Source: Sulfuricella sp. (GTDB lineage: Bacteria > Pseudomonadota > Gammaproteobacteria > Burkholderiales > Sulfuricellaceae). From it: a stretch of 5,698 nt of DNA. The position numbers and the translations under genes were made by a program. Numbering within the stretch: the stretch's first letter is position 1; every line of letters starts with the position of its first letter. The notes below the pieces were generated by a model. That model searched no databases. It was not told where the DNA came from and worked only from the letters and a program-made list of their open reading frames with translations. This document shows, one piece after another, positions 1-5,698 of the stretch. The stretch spans positions 1 through 5,698 of the forward strand of contig JAUYSN010000306.1 in assembly GCA_030696235.1 (NCBI GenBank), in the 5' to 3' direction.

Positions 1-1909
1 CCCGATTCTGGTCATGCAGCACGGCATGGCGGTGGAAAAACGTCCCGCGCCCGCTATCCTGGCCGGAAATCCTCACCGCGAAGCCGTTTTCCAGCAAGGT
101 GGCATAGGCCATGTTTTCCGCCATCCCCCAGTCGAGCGGCAACCTACCCTCACCCATCTGGCGGCGGTCGGCGATGATCTTCTCCACCCGCGAATGCAGC
201 TTGAAGTCGGCGGGAACCGTCGTCAGCGCGCCCGACAGCCGCTGCAGGTCGGCCAGCGGCACCGAGGTGTCGGCCGGGTCATCCCATTTGCTTTTCCTGA
301 AAGGCGACCAGTCCGTGGCGTAAGCTTTCCTGAAATTCGTCAGCACCGTTCTGGTCACGGAAACTCCAGCATCGAGATCCCGGCGATAGGCGGCGATCAT
401 TTCCTCCGGGTCCTGCGGCGTAAGCACCCGCTCGGCCACCAGCCTGTCGGCGTAGAGTTTGCGCGTACCGGGATGCTGAGCGATCTTCTTGTACATCAAC
501 GGCTGGGTCACCAGCGGCTCGTCCTGTTCGTTATGGCCCAGACGCCGGTAGCACACCAGGTCGATCACCACGTCCTTGTGGAAGTCCATGCGATAGTCGA
601 GAGCAATTTCCGTCACCAGCAGCACCGCTTCCGGATCATCGCCGTTGACGTGAAAAATCGGCGCGCCCACCATCTTCGCCACGTCGGTGCAGTACAGCGT
701 GGAACGGGTGTCGCGCGGGTCGGAAGTGGTAAAACCGATCTGGTTGTTGATGACGATGTGTACCGTGCCGCCGGTGCCATAGCCTCGTGTCTGCGACAGG
801 TTGAGGGTTTCCATCACCACGCCCTGGCCGGCAAAGGCGGCGTCGCCATGGATCAGCACCGGCACCACCTGGTTACCGACGAGATCGTGGCGTCGCTGCT
901 GGCGCGCGCGCACCGAGCCTTCCACCACCGGGTTAACGATTTCCAGGTGCGAGGGATTGAACGCCAGAGTCAGGTGCATAGCCCCGCCCGGCGTGGCGAC
1001 GTCGGTGGAGAAGCCCTGGTGGTACTTGACGTCGCCGGAAGCCAGTTTGCTATTGCCCTCGAACTCCAGGAACAGGTCGCTCGGCAGCTTGCCGATAGTG
1101 TTGACCAGCACGTTGAGGCGGCCGCGGTGCGCCATGCCGATCACCATTTCCTTCACCCCCTGGCTGCCGGAACGCTGAATCAGGTGATCCAGCAGCGGAA
1201 TCAGACTATCGCCGCCTTCCAGCGAAAAGCGTTTTTGCCCGACATAGCGGGTGTGCAGGTATTTTTCCAGGGTTTCCGCAGCGGTGATCAGTTCGAGTAT
1301 GCGTCGCTTGCTATCGGGAGAAAATTGCGGACGTGCCCGGTTGGTTTCCAGCCGCTCCTGAATCCAGCGTTTCTGGCTGGTCTCGGGGATGTGCATATAC
1401 TCGGTGCCGATATTGCCGCAGTAGGTTTCCCTGAGAATCTGCAGGATATCGTGCAAGGTGGACGGTTCGGGCGCCACCAGGGAACCGGATTTGAAGACTT
1501 TGGACAGGTCGGCATCGGTCAGGCCGTAAGATTCCGGCAGCAGTTCCGGCACCTCCGGCAACTGCTGGCGCTTGAGCGGATCGACGGTGGCGAGCTGCAC
1601 GCCGCGGAAGCGGTAGGCGTTGATCAGCTGCAGCACCGCAATCTGTTTCCTGACCAGCGCCTCGACATCGGCTGCCTGCACTGGAACGCAAGGCTGTTTG
1701 GCGCGTTCGGCGAAGGATTGCAGCACCGGGGAATGAGGTACATCCTTGGCGAGTACCCCAGGCATTTTCTGCAGCCGGTTGAAATATTCCCGCCATTCCT
1801 CGCCGACCAGGGCGGGATTGCTCAGGTATAGTTCGTACAACTCCTCGATGAACGGCGCATTGCCGCCATAGAGGGCCGAGTTGTCCAGCATCTCCTTCAT
1901 TACGCCCAT
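1..1909 (-). CDS. sucA: 2-oxoglutarate dehydrogenase E1 component, 3' part cut off by the window edge
   Basis: ThDP-dependent E1 of the cytoplasmic 2-oxoglutarate dehydrogenase complex. It decarboxylates 2-oxoglutarate and passes the succinyl group to the lipoyl domain of E2 (SucB). I translated the minus strand by hand from ATG at 1909; the frame stays open for 636 codons to the window edge, about two thirds of the roughly 930-950 aa usual for the family. The N-terminus (LYGGNAPFIEELYELYLSNP) is the short E1o leader segment. Active-site motifs are HRGRLNVL with His261 and KYH with His297 (E. coli His260 and His298), then the ThDP/Mg motif starting GDAAFAGQG at Asp356 and ending NNQIGF near 388-393, and GHNEQDEP at 458. 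Start choice: ATG 1909 has GGAGAA 4 nt upstream; the next in-frame ATG (1900) is too far from it. It lies 198 nt downstream of gltA, across a hairpin-rich gap. sucB would be expected beyond position 1. No frameshift is seen. Confidence 0.97.
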   Translation of the reverse strand, partial: MGVMKEMLDNSALYGGNAPFIEELYELYLSNPALVGEEWREYFNRLQKMPGVLAKDVPHSPVLQSFAERAKQPCVPVQAADVEALVRKQIAVLQLINAYRFRGVQLATVDPLKRQQLPEVPELLPESYGLTDADLSKVFKSGSLVAPEPSTLHDILQILRETYCGNIGTEYMHIPETSQKRWIQERLETNRARPQFSPDSKRRILELITAAETLEKYLHTRYVGQKRFSLEGGDSLIPLLDHLIQRSGSQGVKEMVIGMAHRGRLNVLVNTIGKLPSDLFLEFEGNSKLASGDVKYHQGFSTDVATPGGAMHLTLAFNPSHLEIVNPVVEGSVRARQQRRHDLVGNQVVPVLIHGDAAFAGQGVVMETLNLSQTRGYGTGGTVHIVINNQIGFTTSDPRDTRSTLYCTDVAKMVGAPIFHVNGDDPEAVLLVTEIALDYRMDFHKDVVIDLVCYRRLGHNEQDEPLVTQPLMYKKIAQHPGTRKLYADRLVAERVLTPQDPEEMIAAYRRDLDAGVSVTRTVLTNFRKAYATDWSPFRKSKWDDPADTSVPLADLQRLSGALTTVPADFKLHSRVEKIIADRRQMGEGRLPLDWGMAENMAYATLLENGFAVRISGQDSGRGTFFHRHAVLHDQNR

Positions 1910-1960
1910 GTTCTTCTCCGTGTGGTTCTAGAGTGGGAGCGGCGCCAACCCTCTCTCCAA

Positions 1961-1981
1961 CTCTCCCCCAAAGGGGGAGAG
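1961..1981 (-). terminator. Perfect 9-bp hairpin, possible weak terminator or 3'-end stabiliser after gltA
   Basis: CTCTCCCCC (1961-1969), a 3-nt loop AAA, then GGGGGAGAG (1973-1981) form a perfect palindrome. It lies downstream of the gltA stop and upstream of the sucA ribosome binding site. There is no T-tract after the stem on the minus strand, so it is not a classical intrinsic terminator. Slowing of transcription or protection of the upstream mRNA 3' end is inference. Confidence 0.4.
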
Positions 1982-1991
1982 GGCGATCGTC

Positions 1992-2012
1992 CCTTCCCCT
2001 TCAAGGGGAAGG
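1992..2012 (-). repeat. Perfect 10-bp palindrome in the gltA-sucA gap
   Basis: CCTTCCCCTT (1992-2001) and AAGGGGAAGG (2003-2012) are exact reverse complements separated by one base; a realistic fold is an 8-bp stem with the 5-nt loop TTCAA. It sits beside the 1961-1981 hairpin inside the same outer arms. No T-tract follows on the minus strand, so a terminator role is unproven. Confidence 0.6.
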
Positions 2013-2055
2013 TTAGGATGGGGATGGGAGTTGGCCGCGATTTTCGGCTGCATTC

Positions 2056-2071
2056 GCGCCGGGGGCGGCGC
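2056..2071. repeat. GC-rich hairpin GCGCCG-GGGG-CGGCGC
   Basis: A perfect 6-bp GC stem with a 4-nt loop, located 35 nt or so after the gltA stop on the minus strand. It overlaps the right outer arm of the larger element, so the two folds are mutually exclusive. It is the first strong structure an RNA polymerase meets after gltA. Confidence 0.5.
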
Positions 2072-2107
2072 TCCTACATTCCACTCACTCCTCACCCGCT
2101 TAATCGG

Positions 2108-3400
2108 TTATTCGCGCTGCGAAATAGGCACAAAATCCCTTTTCTTCGGCCCGAGGAACAACTGGCGCGGACGGCCGATTTTCTGCTCCGGGTCGGAAAT
2201 CATCTCGTTCCATTGGCTGCTCCAGCCGATGGTGCGGGAAATGGCGAAAATCGCGGTAAACATGTTGGTCGGGATGCCGATGGCGCGCAGCACGATACCG
2301 GAATAGAAGTCCACGTTGGGATAGAGCTTCTTGGCGATGAAATATTCGTCCTCAAGGGCGATGCGCTCCAGTTCGAGCGCGATCTGGAACAGCCGGTCGT
2401 CATGGGCGCCGAGTTCCTTCAGCACTTCATGGCAGGTTTGGCGCATCAGGTTGGCGCGCGGGTCGAAATTCTTGTACACCCGGTGGCCGAAGCCCATCAG
2501 GCGGAAGGGATTTTTCTTGTCCTTGGCGCGCTCGATGAACTTCGGGATATTGGACACGTCGCCGATTTCCTCCAGCATCTTCAGCACCGCCTCATTGGCG
2601 CCACCGTGGGCGGGGCCCCACAGCGAGGCGATGCCGGCGGCGATGCAGGCGAAAGGATTGGCGCCGCTGGAACCTGCCAGGCGCACCGTCGAGGTGGAGG
2701 CATTCTGCTCGTGGTCGGCGTGTAGCGTGAAAATCCGGTCCATGGCCCTGACCATCACCGGGTTGGGCACGTATTCCTCGCAGGGCGTGGAGAACATCAT
2801 ATGCAGAAAGTTCGCCGCGTAGGAGAGCGAGTTGCGCGGGTAGGCGAAGGGCTGCCCGGTGTTGTACTTGTAGCTCATCGCCGCGATGGTCGGCACCTTG
2901 GCGAGCAGGCGGTGGGTGGAAATTTCGCGGTGGTGCGGGTCGGACACGTCGCCGGAATCCTGGTAGAAGGCGGACAGCGCTCCCACCACTCCCACCATCA
3001 CCGCCATGGGGTGGGCATCGCGACGGAAGCCCTTGAAGAAGCTGGTAACCTGGTCGTGCACCATGGTGTGATGGCGGATGATGAAATCGAACACCTGCTT
3101 CTGCTCCCTGGTGGGCAGTTCACCGTAATAAAGCAGGTGGCAGACCTCGATGAAATCCGCGTGCTCGGCCAATTGCTCGATGGGATAGCCGCGGTAAAGC
3201 AGTATCCCCTCGTCGCCGTCGATGAAGGTGATCTTCGAACTGCAGCTGCCCGTCGACATGAATCCCGGGTCGTAGGTGAACACCCCGTGTTTCCCCAGGT
3301 TGCGGATATCGATCACATCCGGGCCGAGAGTGCCGGAAAGAAGCGGCAGTTCGATTTCCGCGCCGCCGTCGATTCTGAGATATGCCTTGCGTTCGCTCAT
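2108..3400 (-). CDS. gltA: Citrate synthase, type I (GltA-like)
   Basis: Condenses acetyl-CoA and oxaloacetate to citrate in the cytoplasm, the entry step of the oxidative TCA cycle. The 430-aa length matches the proteobacterial GltA family (E. coli 427 aa). The catalytic triad is visible: His265 in [11 protein letters not shown], His306 in [14 protein letters not shown] and Asp364 in NVDFYSG, matching E. coli His264, His305 and Asp362. [14 protein letters not shown] (227-240) and Arg389 in the FAISRTIGW segment are further substrate-site landmarks. The N-terminal beta-rich domain (about 1-50) and Cys207 in STPCEEY resemble the hexameric, NADH-inhibited type; allosteric control is inferred from this likeness. 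ATG at 3400 is preceded by AGAGGA at good spacing. Only 19 nt separate it from the sdhE stop, so co-transcription with sdhE is likely. Complete and intact. Confidence 0.99.
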   Translation of the reverse strand: MSERKAYLRIDGGAEIELPLLSGTLGPDVIDIRNLGKHGVFTYDPGFMSTGSCSSKITFIDGDEGILLYRGYPIEQLAEHADFIEVCHLLYYGELPTREQKQVFDFIIRHHTMVHDQVTSFFKGFRRDAHPMAVMVGVVGALSAFYQDSGDVSDPHHREISTHRLLAKVPTIAAMSYKYNTGQPFAYPRNSLSYAANFLHMMFSTPCEEYVPNPVMVRAMDRIFTLHADHEQNASTSTVRLAGSSGANPFACIAAGIASLWGPAHGGANEAVLKMLEEIGDVSNIPKFIERAKDKKNPFRLMGFGHRVYKNFDPRANLMRQTCHEVLKELGAHDDRLFQIALELERIALEDEYFIAKKLYPNVDFYSGIVLRAIGIPTNMFTAIFAISRTIGWSSQWNEMISDPEQKIGRPRQLFLGPKKRDFVPISQRE

Positions 3401-3419
3401 GCCTCGTGTTCCTCTTCAA

Positions 3420-3746
3420 TTAATATTGGCGCAGCAACAGCAGCACCTTTCTTACATTATCATCCACGCCGGTTTCATCGCTCTGGAGCAGCTCCCATAA
3501 ATCCGGGTCGGAATAAGCCAGCAGCCCCTTGAAAGCTTCCACTTCCTGCGGCGTAAGCCGCTCGAAATTCTGCTCCATAAATCGCGCCAGAACAATGTCG
3601 AGTTCCAGCATGCCGCGCCGGCAGTCCCAGCGGATCCGGCTCGCGCCGTGATGGGTAGATGGGTAATGGGTAATGGGTGATGGGTGATGGGAAAGCGCTT
3701 CCCCTTCTTTCTTATTCCCTCCCATCACCCATTCCCCATCACCCAT
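3420..3746 (-). CDS. sdhE: SdhE-family FAD assembly factor for succinate dehydrogenase, with repeat-derived N-terminus
   Basis: Small cytoplasmic protein (YgfY/Sdh5 family) that promotes covalent attachment of FAD to SdhA. The conserved part begins RIRWDCRRGMLELDIVLARF and carries the family RGxxE motif, followed by a second half with SDPDLWELL and a helical C-terminus ending LLLLRQY at TAA (3420-3422). Family members normally start only a few residues before RIRW. Here no ATG, GTG or TTG lies in frame there; the frame instead runs up through a heptamer inverted repeat. In-frame starts are TTG 3752, ATG 3746, GTG 3728 and ATG 3725. I chose ATG 3746 (108 aa) because GGTGAT lies 5 nt upstream, but ATG 3725 (101 aa) is also possible. 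Either gives a low-complexity extension of roughly 25-32 residues rich in Gly, then His, Pro, Ser and Thr. ATG 3611 (63 aa) would lose the RG of the key motif. It follows sdhB by 15 nt and precedes gltA by 19 nt. Family identity is sure; the start is not. Confidence 0.85.
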   Translation of the reverse strand: MGDGEWVMGGNKKEGEALSHHPSPITHYPSTHHGASRIRWDCRRGMLELDIVLARFMEQNFERLTPQEVEAFKGLLAYSDPDLWELLQSDETGVDDNVRKVLLLLRQY

Positions 3747-3758
3747 TCCCAATCACCC
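3651..3758. repeat. Inverted array of a degenerate 7-bp repeat between sdhB and the sdhE core
   Basis: The left arm (3651-3691) is ATGGGTA or ATGGGTG repeated five times, plus a partial sixth copy and one extra G after the first unit. The right arm (3721-3758) is the reverse complement type: CCCATCA, CCCATTC and variants, about five units. A 29-nt spacer with AAAGCGCTT separates them. The arms can pair over more than 25 bases with a few mismatches. GGG runs spaced by 1-5 nt occur on the plus strand of the left arm and the minus strand of the right arm, so each arm could also form a G-quadruplex. The array starts 3 nt after the sdhB stop and forms the 5' coding part of sdhE. Confidence 0.9.
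3752..3757 (-). promoter_or_regulatory. Shine-Dalgarno-like GGTGAT ahead of the preferred sdhE start
   Basis: On the minus strand GGTGAT lies 5 nt before ATG 3746 and can pair with the 3' end of 16S rRNA (extended consensus AGGAGGTGAT). It is itself part of the heptamer array, so the same short sequence recurs 14 nt downstream. It favours ATG 3746 over TTG 3752, which overlaps it. Whether it is used is inference. Confidence 0.35.
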
Positions 3759-3761
3759 GTT

Positions 3762-4457
3762 TCAAACAGTGCGCTTGACCAGCATTTCCTTGATCTTGCC
3801 GATCGCCCCGGTCGGATTCAAGCCTTTCGGGCAGACGTCCACACAATTCATAATACTGTGGCAGCGAAACAATCGGTAGGGATCTTCCAGGTTGTCCAGG
3901 CGCTCGTTGGTAGCCTGGTCGCGCGTGTCGGCGATAAATCGATAAGCCTGCAACAATCCCGCCGGGCCGACGAATTTGTCCGGGTTCCACCAGAATGACG
4001 GGCAGGCAGTGGAACAGCATGCGCACAGGATGCACTCGTACAGACCGTCCAGCTTTTCCCTGTCCTTGGGTGATTGCAGACGCTCGATTTCCGGTTCCGG
4101 CTCGTTGTTGACGAGGTAGGGTTTGATCGAGCGGTATTGCTTGTAAAACTGACTCAGGTCCACTACCAGATCGCGAACCACTGGCAGGCCGGGCAAGGGG
4201 CGCAGTTCGATCGGCTCCTTGAGCCCGGACAGCGGCGTAACACAGGCGAGCCCGTTGCGCCCGTTGATGTTCATGGCGTCCGATCCGCACACCCCTTCGC
4301 GGCAGGAACGGCGAACGCTCAGGGTCTCGTCCTGGGCCTTGAGCAGCAGGATGGCGTCGAGCAGCATCATGTTGCCGGCATCGACATCCAGCTCATAGTC
4401 CTGCATGTGAGGCTTGGAATCGGTTTCCGGGTTATAGCGGTAAATCGAGAAACGCAT
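3762..4457 (-). CDS. sdhB: Succinate dehydrogenase iron-sulfur subunit
   Basis: Electron-transfer subunit of complex II, on the cytoplasmic face of the inner membrane, carrying electrons from the FAD of SdhA to quinone. The 231 aa are close to E. coli SdhB (238). The N-terminal ferredoxin-like domain has the [2Fe-2S] ligands Cys52, Cys57, Asp60 and Cys72; the Asp replaces the usual fourth Cys exactly as in E. coli (Asp63). The C-terminal domain has CILCACC (Cys142, 145, 148) with Cys209 for [4Fe-4S], and Cys152, Cys199 and Cys205 for [3Fe-4S]. Quinone-site residues Pro153, Trp157, His200 and Ile202 match E. coli Pro160, Trp164, His207 and Ile209. ATG 4457 gives the expected start MRFSIYRYNPE; only a weak GGA lies 6 nt upstream. 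It is separated from sdhA by an unusual 251 nt. The TGA stop at 3762-3764 abuts the heptamer array leading into sdhE. Confidence 0.99.
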   Translation of the reverse strand: MRFSIYRYNPETDSKPHMQDYELDVDAGNMMLLDAILLLKAQDETLSVRRSCREGVCGSDAMNINGRNGLACVTPLSGLKEPIELRPLPGLPVVRDLVVDLSQFYKQYRSIKPYLVNNEPEPEIERLQSPKDREKLDGLYECILCACCSTACPSFWWNPDKFVGPAGLLQAYRFIADTRDQATNERLDNLEDPYRLFRCHSIMNCVDVCPKGLNPTGAIGKIKEMLVKRTV

Positions 4458-4472
4458 GGTTAATCCGTAACA

Positions 4473-4486
4473 GGCTAGTGGCTAGT
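4473..4486. repeat. Tandem GGCTAGT duplication upstream of sdhB
   Basis: GGCTAGT occurs twice in perfect tandem, 16-29 nt before the sdhB start codon. It is short and may be chance, but it belongs to a gap where most other sequence is also repetitive. Confidence 0.4.
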
Positions 4487-4512
4487 AGTCAGTCAACATG
4501 AAACGTCGGCAC

Positions 4513-4532
4513 GTAAAATGTAGTAAAATGTA
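4513..4532. repeat. Perfect tandem duplication of GTAAAATGTA at the element edge
   Basis: Two exact 10-bp copies (4513-4522 and 4523-4532) abut the left end of the larger inverted-repeat element, and the second copy runs into its terminal TGTAGG. This could reflect slippage or the history of insertion. No matching copy is seen beyond the right end at 4686, so it is not a classical target-site duplication. Confidence 0.6.
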
Positions 4533-4686
4533 GGTTGGGCTGAGGTACGAAGCCCAACAGACCTAAATCTTCCTTCAACACTGGTGTTGCCTAGAGGCAC
4601 CTACTTCTGGCGCCTAGAGGCACCTACTTTTGGTGATGTTTGGGTTTGTTGGGCTTCGCGATAAAGCCGCTCAGCCCAACCTACAT
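4528..4686. repeat. MITE-like inverted repeat in the sdhA-sdhB gap
   Basis: About 159 bp with perfect 17-bp terminal inverted repeats: ATGTAGGTTGGGCTGAG (4528-4544) and its reverse complement (4670-4686). Each end is also a hairpin on its own: GTTGGGCT/AGCCCAAC pairs at 4534-4541 with 4551-4558, and again at 4648-4655 with 4673-4680. A second arm pair, CGAAGCCCAACA (4548-4559) and TGTTGGGCTTCG (4647-4658), extends the long-range match. From memory, GTAGGTTGGGCTGAG...CGAAGCCCAAC motifs are widespread intergenic repeats in many bacteria; here two copies face each other. It encodes no transposase and no convincing ORF, and no target-site duplication is evident. It makes the sdhA-sdhB spacer 251 nt. 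Confidence 0.85.
4589..4634. repeat. Two tandem 23-bp repeats in the core of the MITE-like element
   Basis: Units at 4589-4611 and 4612-4634 begin GCCTAGAGGCACCTACTT and differ only at unit positions 19 (C or T) and 23 (C or T). Each contains the near-palindrome GCCTAGAGGC, so each can form a small hairpin (GGTGCCT with AGGCGCC on the minus strand, one G-U pair). Two units without spacers do not make a CRISPR array. Confidence 0.8.
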
Positions 4687-4708
4687 CCTCTCGCCTCTAG
4701 CCCATTGC

Positions 4709-5698
4709 CTAATATGTTCTCGCCTTCGGCTTGAAAGTCTCAACCGTCAACGGTTTCAGACGTACCGGCTTGTAATCCAGCCGGTGTCCTTCGCTGAAAT
4801 ACAGCGTATGTTTCAGCCAGTGGTTATCGTCACGCAGCGGGTAGTCGTCGCGCGCATGGGCACCGCGGCTCTCCTGGCGGGCAGCGGCCGAAATCATCGT
4901 CGCCAGCGCTACCCCCATCAGGTTTTCCAGTTCCAGCGCTTCGATCCGGCCGGTGTTATAGATCTTGCTGTGATCGCGCAGCGCCACATCCGGCAGGCGC
5001 GCAGCAATTTCTAGCATTTCCCTTACCCCTTCCTGCAGCACATCTTCCTTGCGGAACACACCGCAATGCCTTTGCATGGTCTTGCGCATCTGTTCGCGCA
5101 ACTCGTCCACGGTAATGCCGTCGCGCTTGGCATCCCAGCGGCTCAGGCGTGCCATCGACAGATCCAGGGCGCCATCCGGCACGTGCCTGGGGAACGGGTT
5201 TTCCTTCAGGAACTCAATGACATGGTTGCCGGCGGCGCGTCCGAACACGATCAGATCGAGCAGTGAATTGCTGCCCAGGCGGTTGGCGCCGTGCACCGAA
5301 ACGCAGGCGCATTCGCCGATGGCGTAAAGCCCGATCACGGCCTCCTCCGGGGCGGTTCTGGTCGGCATCACCACCTGGCCATGCAGATTGGTGGGAATGC
5401 CGCCCATCATGTAGTGCACCGTAGGCACCACGGGGATCGGTGCCTCGACCGGATCGACATGGGCGAACTTGATGGAAAGATCACGGATACCCGGCAGGCG
5501 ATGCTGGATCACTTCCGGGCCGAGATGGTCGAGCTTGAGATAAACGTAATCGCCGTCCTTGCCGCAGCCGCGCCCTTCGTGGATTTCTACTGCCATGGCG
5601 CGGGACACCACATCGCGGCTGGCAAGGTCCTTGGCGTTGGGCGCGAAGCGCTCCATGAAACGCTCGCCGTTCATGTTGACCAGATAGCCGCCCTCGCC
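4709..5698 (-). CDS. sdhA: Succinate dehydrogenase flavoprotein subunit, N-terminal part beyond the window
   Basis: Catalytic subunit of complex II, oxidising succinate to fumarate with a covalent FAD. The frame is open from the window edge (5698, first codons GEGGYLVN) to TAG at 4709-4711, giving 329 residues of about 590. Key dicarboxylate-site residues are present, numbered in this fragment: Arg28 in LASRDVV, His95 in HYMMGG and Arg140 in [13 protein letters not shown], matching E. coli Arg286, His354 and Arg399 with near-identical spacing. GLYAIGE (123-129) is the C-terminal part of the FAD-binding domain. The helical and C-terminal domains follow, and the protein ends [11 protein letters not shown], as usual for the family. 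The FAD-linked His and the N-terminal Rossmann GxGxxG lie outside the window. sdhC and sdhD would be expected further right. The gap to sdhB is unusually long and repeat-filled, although the two subunits are needed in equal amounts. Confidence 0.98.
   Translation of the reverse strand, partial: GEGGYLVNMNGERFMERFAPNAKDLASRDVVSRAMAVEIHEGRGCGKDGDYVYLKLDHLGPEVIQHRLPGIRDLSIKFAHVDPVEAPIPVVPTVHYMMGGIPTNLHGQVVMPTRTAPEEAVIGLYAIGECACVSVHGANRLGSNSLLDLIVFGRAAGNHVIEFLKENPFPRHVPDGALDLSMARLSRWDAKRDGITVDELREQMRKTMQRHCGVFRKEDVLQEGVREMLEIAARLPDVALRDHSKIYNTGRIEALELENLMGVALATMISAAARQESRGAHARDDYPLRDDNHWLKHTLYFSEGHRLDYKPVRLKPLTVETFKPKARTY

Larger units (their letters stand above)
1931..2086. repeat. Nested inverted-repeat element in the gltA-sucA gap
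   Basis: The 198-nt gap (1910-2107) is almost filled by layered inverted repeats. Outer arms GGAGCGGCGCC (1936-1946) and GGCGGCGCTCC (2064-2074) pair with one mismatch, with GAGTGG (1931-1936) and CCACTC (2081-2086) just outside. A middle pair, CCAACTC (1957-1963) with GAGTTGG (2028-2034), encloses two short perfect hairpins. Together they could fold as a cloverleaf in DNA or mRNA. On the minus strand the segment AATGTAGGAGCG followed by a GC stem resembles the GTAGGAGCG-type REP elements common in Proteobacteria; that is resemblance only. No ORF and no clear sigma-70 promoter were seen in the gap. Confidence 0.75.

Noticed and set aside
14..1831. Plus-strand open frame of 605 codons
   Set aside because: It lies wholly antisense to sucA, whose minus-strand translation shows all the E1 motifs. 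The plus-strand protein is His/Gln/Val/Arg-rich with no recognisable domain, as expected of a shadow frame in GC-biased coding DNA.
1961..2012. Classical intrinsic terminator after gltA
   Set aside because: The hairpins are strong but no T-tract follows on the minus strand. I kept them as palindromes or a low-confidence terminator only.
1922..2725. Plus-strand open frame across the gltA-sucA gap and the gltA 3' half
   Set aside because: It mixes the palindromic gap with antisense of gltA, has no recognisable domain and no ribosome binding site that I can defend.
2801..3532. Plus-strand open frame of 243 codons antisense to gltA and sdhE
   Set aside because: The minus strand encodes unmistakable GltA and SdhE here; the plus-strand product has no family resemblance.
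3762..4457. Loss of a cluster ligand in SdhB (Asp instead of the fourth Cys of the [2Fe-2S] site)
   Set aside because: Asp60 matches E. coli SdhB Asp63, a known natural variant, so it is normal and not a defect.
4459..4496. Sigma-70-like promoter for sdhB (TTGACT at 4491-4496 on the minus strand)
   Set aside because: The hexamer at 17-18 nt spacing matches TATAAT at only three positions, and the transcript would start almost at the ATG, leaving no leader.
4589..4634. Possible CRISPR array
   Set aside because: Only two directly abutting 23-bp units, no unique spacers and no cas genes.
4640..5014. Plus-strand open frame starting in the sdhA-sdhB gap
   Set aside because: Its first part is the right arm of the inverted repeat and the rest is antisense to sdhA. 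No ribosome binding site or recognisable domain.

Overview
The window is a stretch of a TCA-cycle operon, all on the minus strand and read right to left: sdhA (5' end outside the window), sdhB, sdhE, gltA and sucA (3' end outside the window). Gene order, a type I (GltA-like) citrate synthase of 430 aa, an E. coli-like SdhB with Asp in the [2Fe-2S] site, and 2-oxoglutarate dehydrogenase E1 directly after gltA all fit a proteobacterium. The sdhCDAB-sdhE-gltA-sucAB order is typical of Betaproteobacteria, which is my best guess; genus cannot be read from these genes. GC content looks moderately high by eye.

Region by region: 1-1909 is the first 636 codons of sucA. 1910-2107 is a gap filled by a nested, cloverleaf-like set of inverted repeats. 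2108-3400 is complete gltA. After a 19-nt gap, 3420 to about 3746 is sdhE. Its normal start region has been replaced by an inverted array of a GGGTGAT/GGGTAAT-type heptamer (3651-3758) lying between the sdhB stop and the conserved part of SdhE. 3762-4457 is complete sdhB. 4458-4708 is an unusually long sdhA-sdhB gap holding a MITE-like inverted repeat (4528-4686) with a tandem 23-bp repeat inside. 4709-5698 is the C-terminal 329 codons of sdhA.

The products work together. SdhA and SdhB are the catalytic and electron-transfer subunits of succinate dehydrogenase (complex II). SdhE is the factor that helps attach FAD covalently to SdhA. GltA starts the oxidative TCA cycle, and SucA catalyses the first step of 2-oxoglutarate oxidation. 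The likely missing partners are sdhC and sdhD to the right and sucB and lpd to the left.

The genes themselves are ordinary core metabolism and I see no new enzyme system, defence locus, RNA gene or mobile gene. What deserves a second look is the non-coding DNA: three of the four junctions are occupied by three different repeat families, and one of them supplies the start codon and N-terminus of SdhE.
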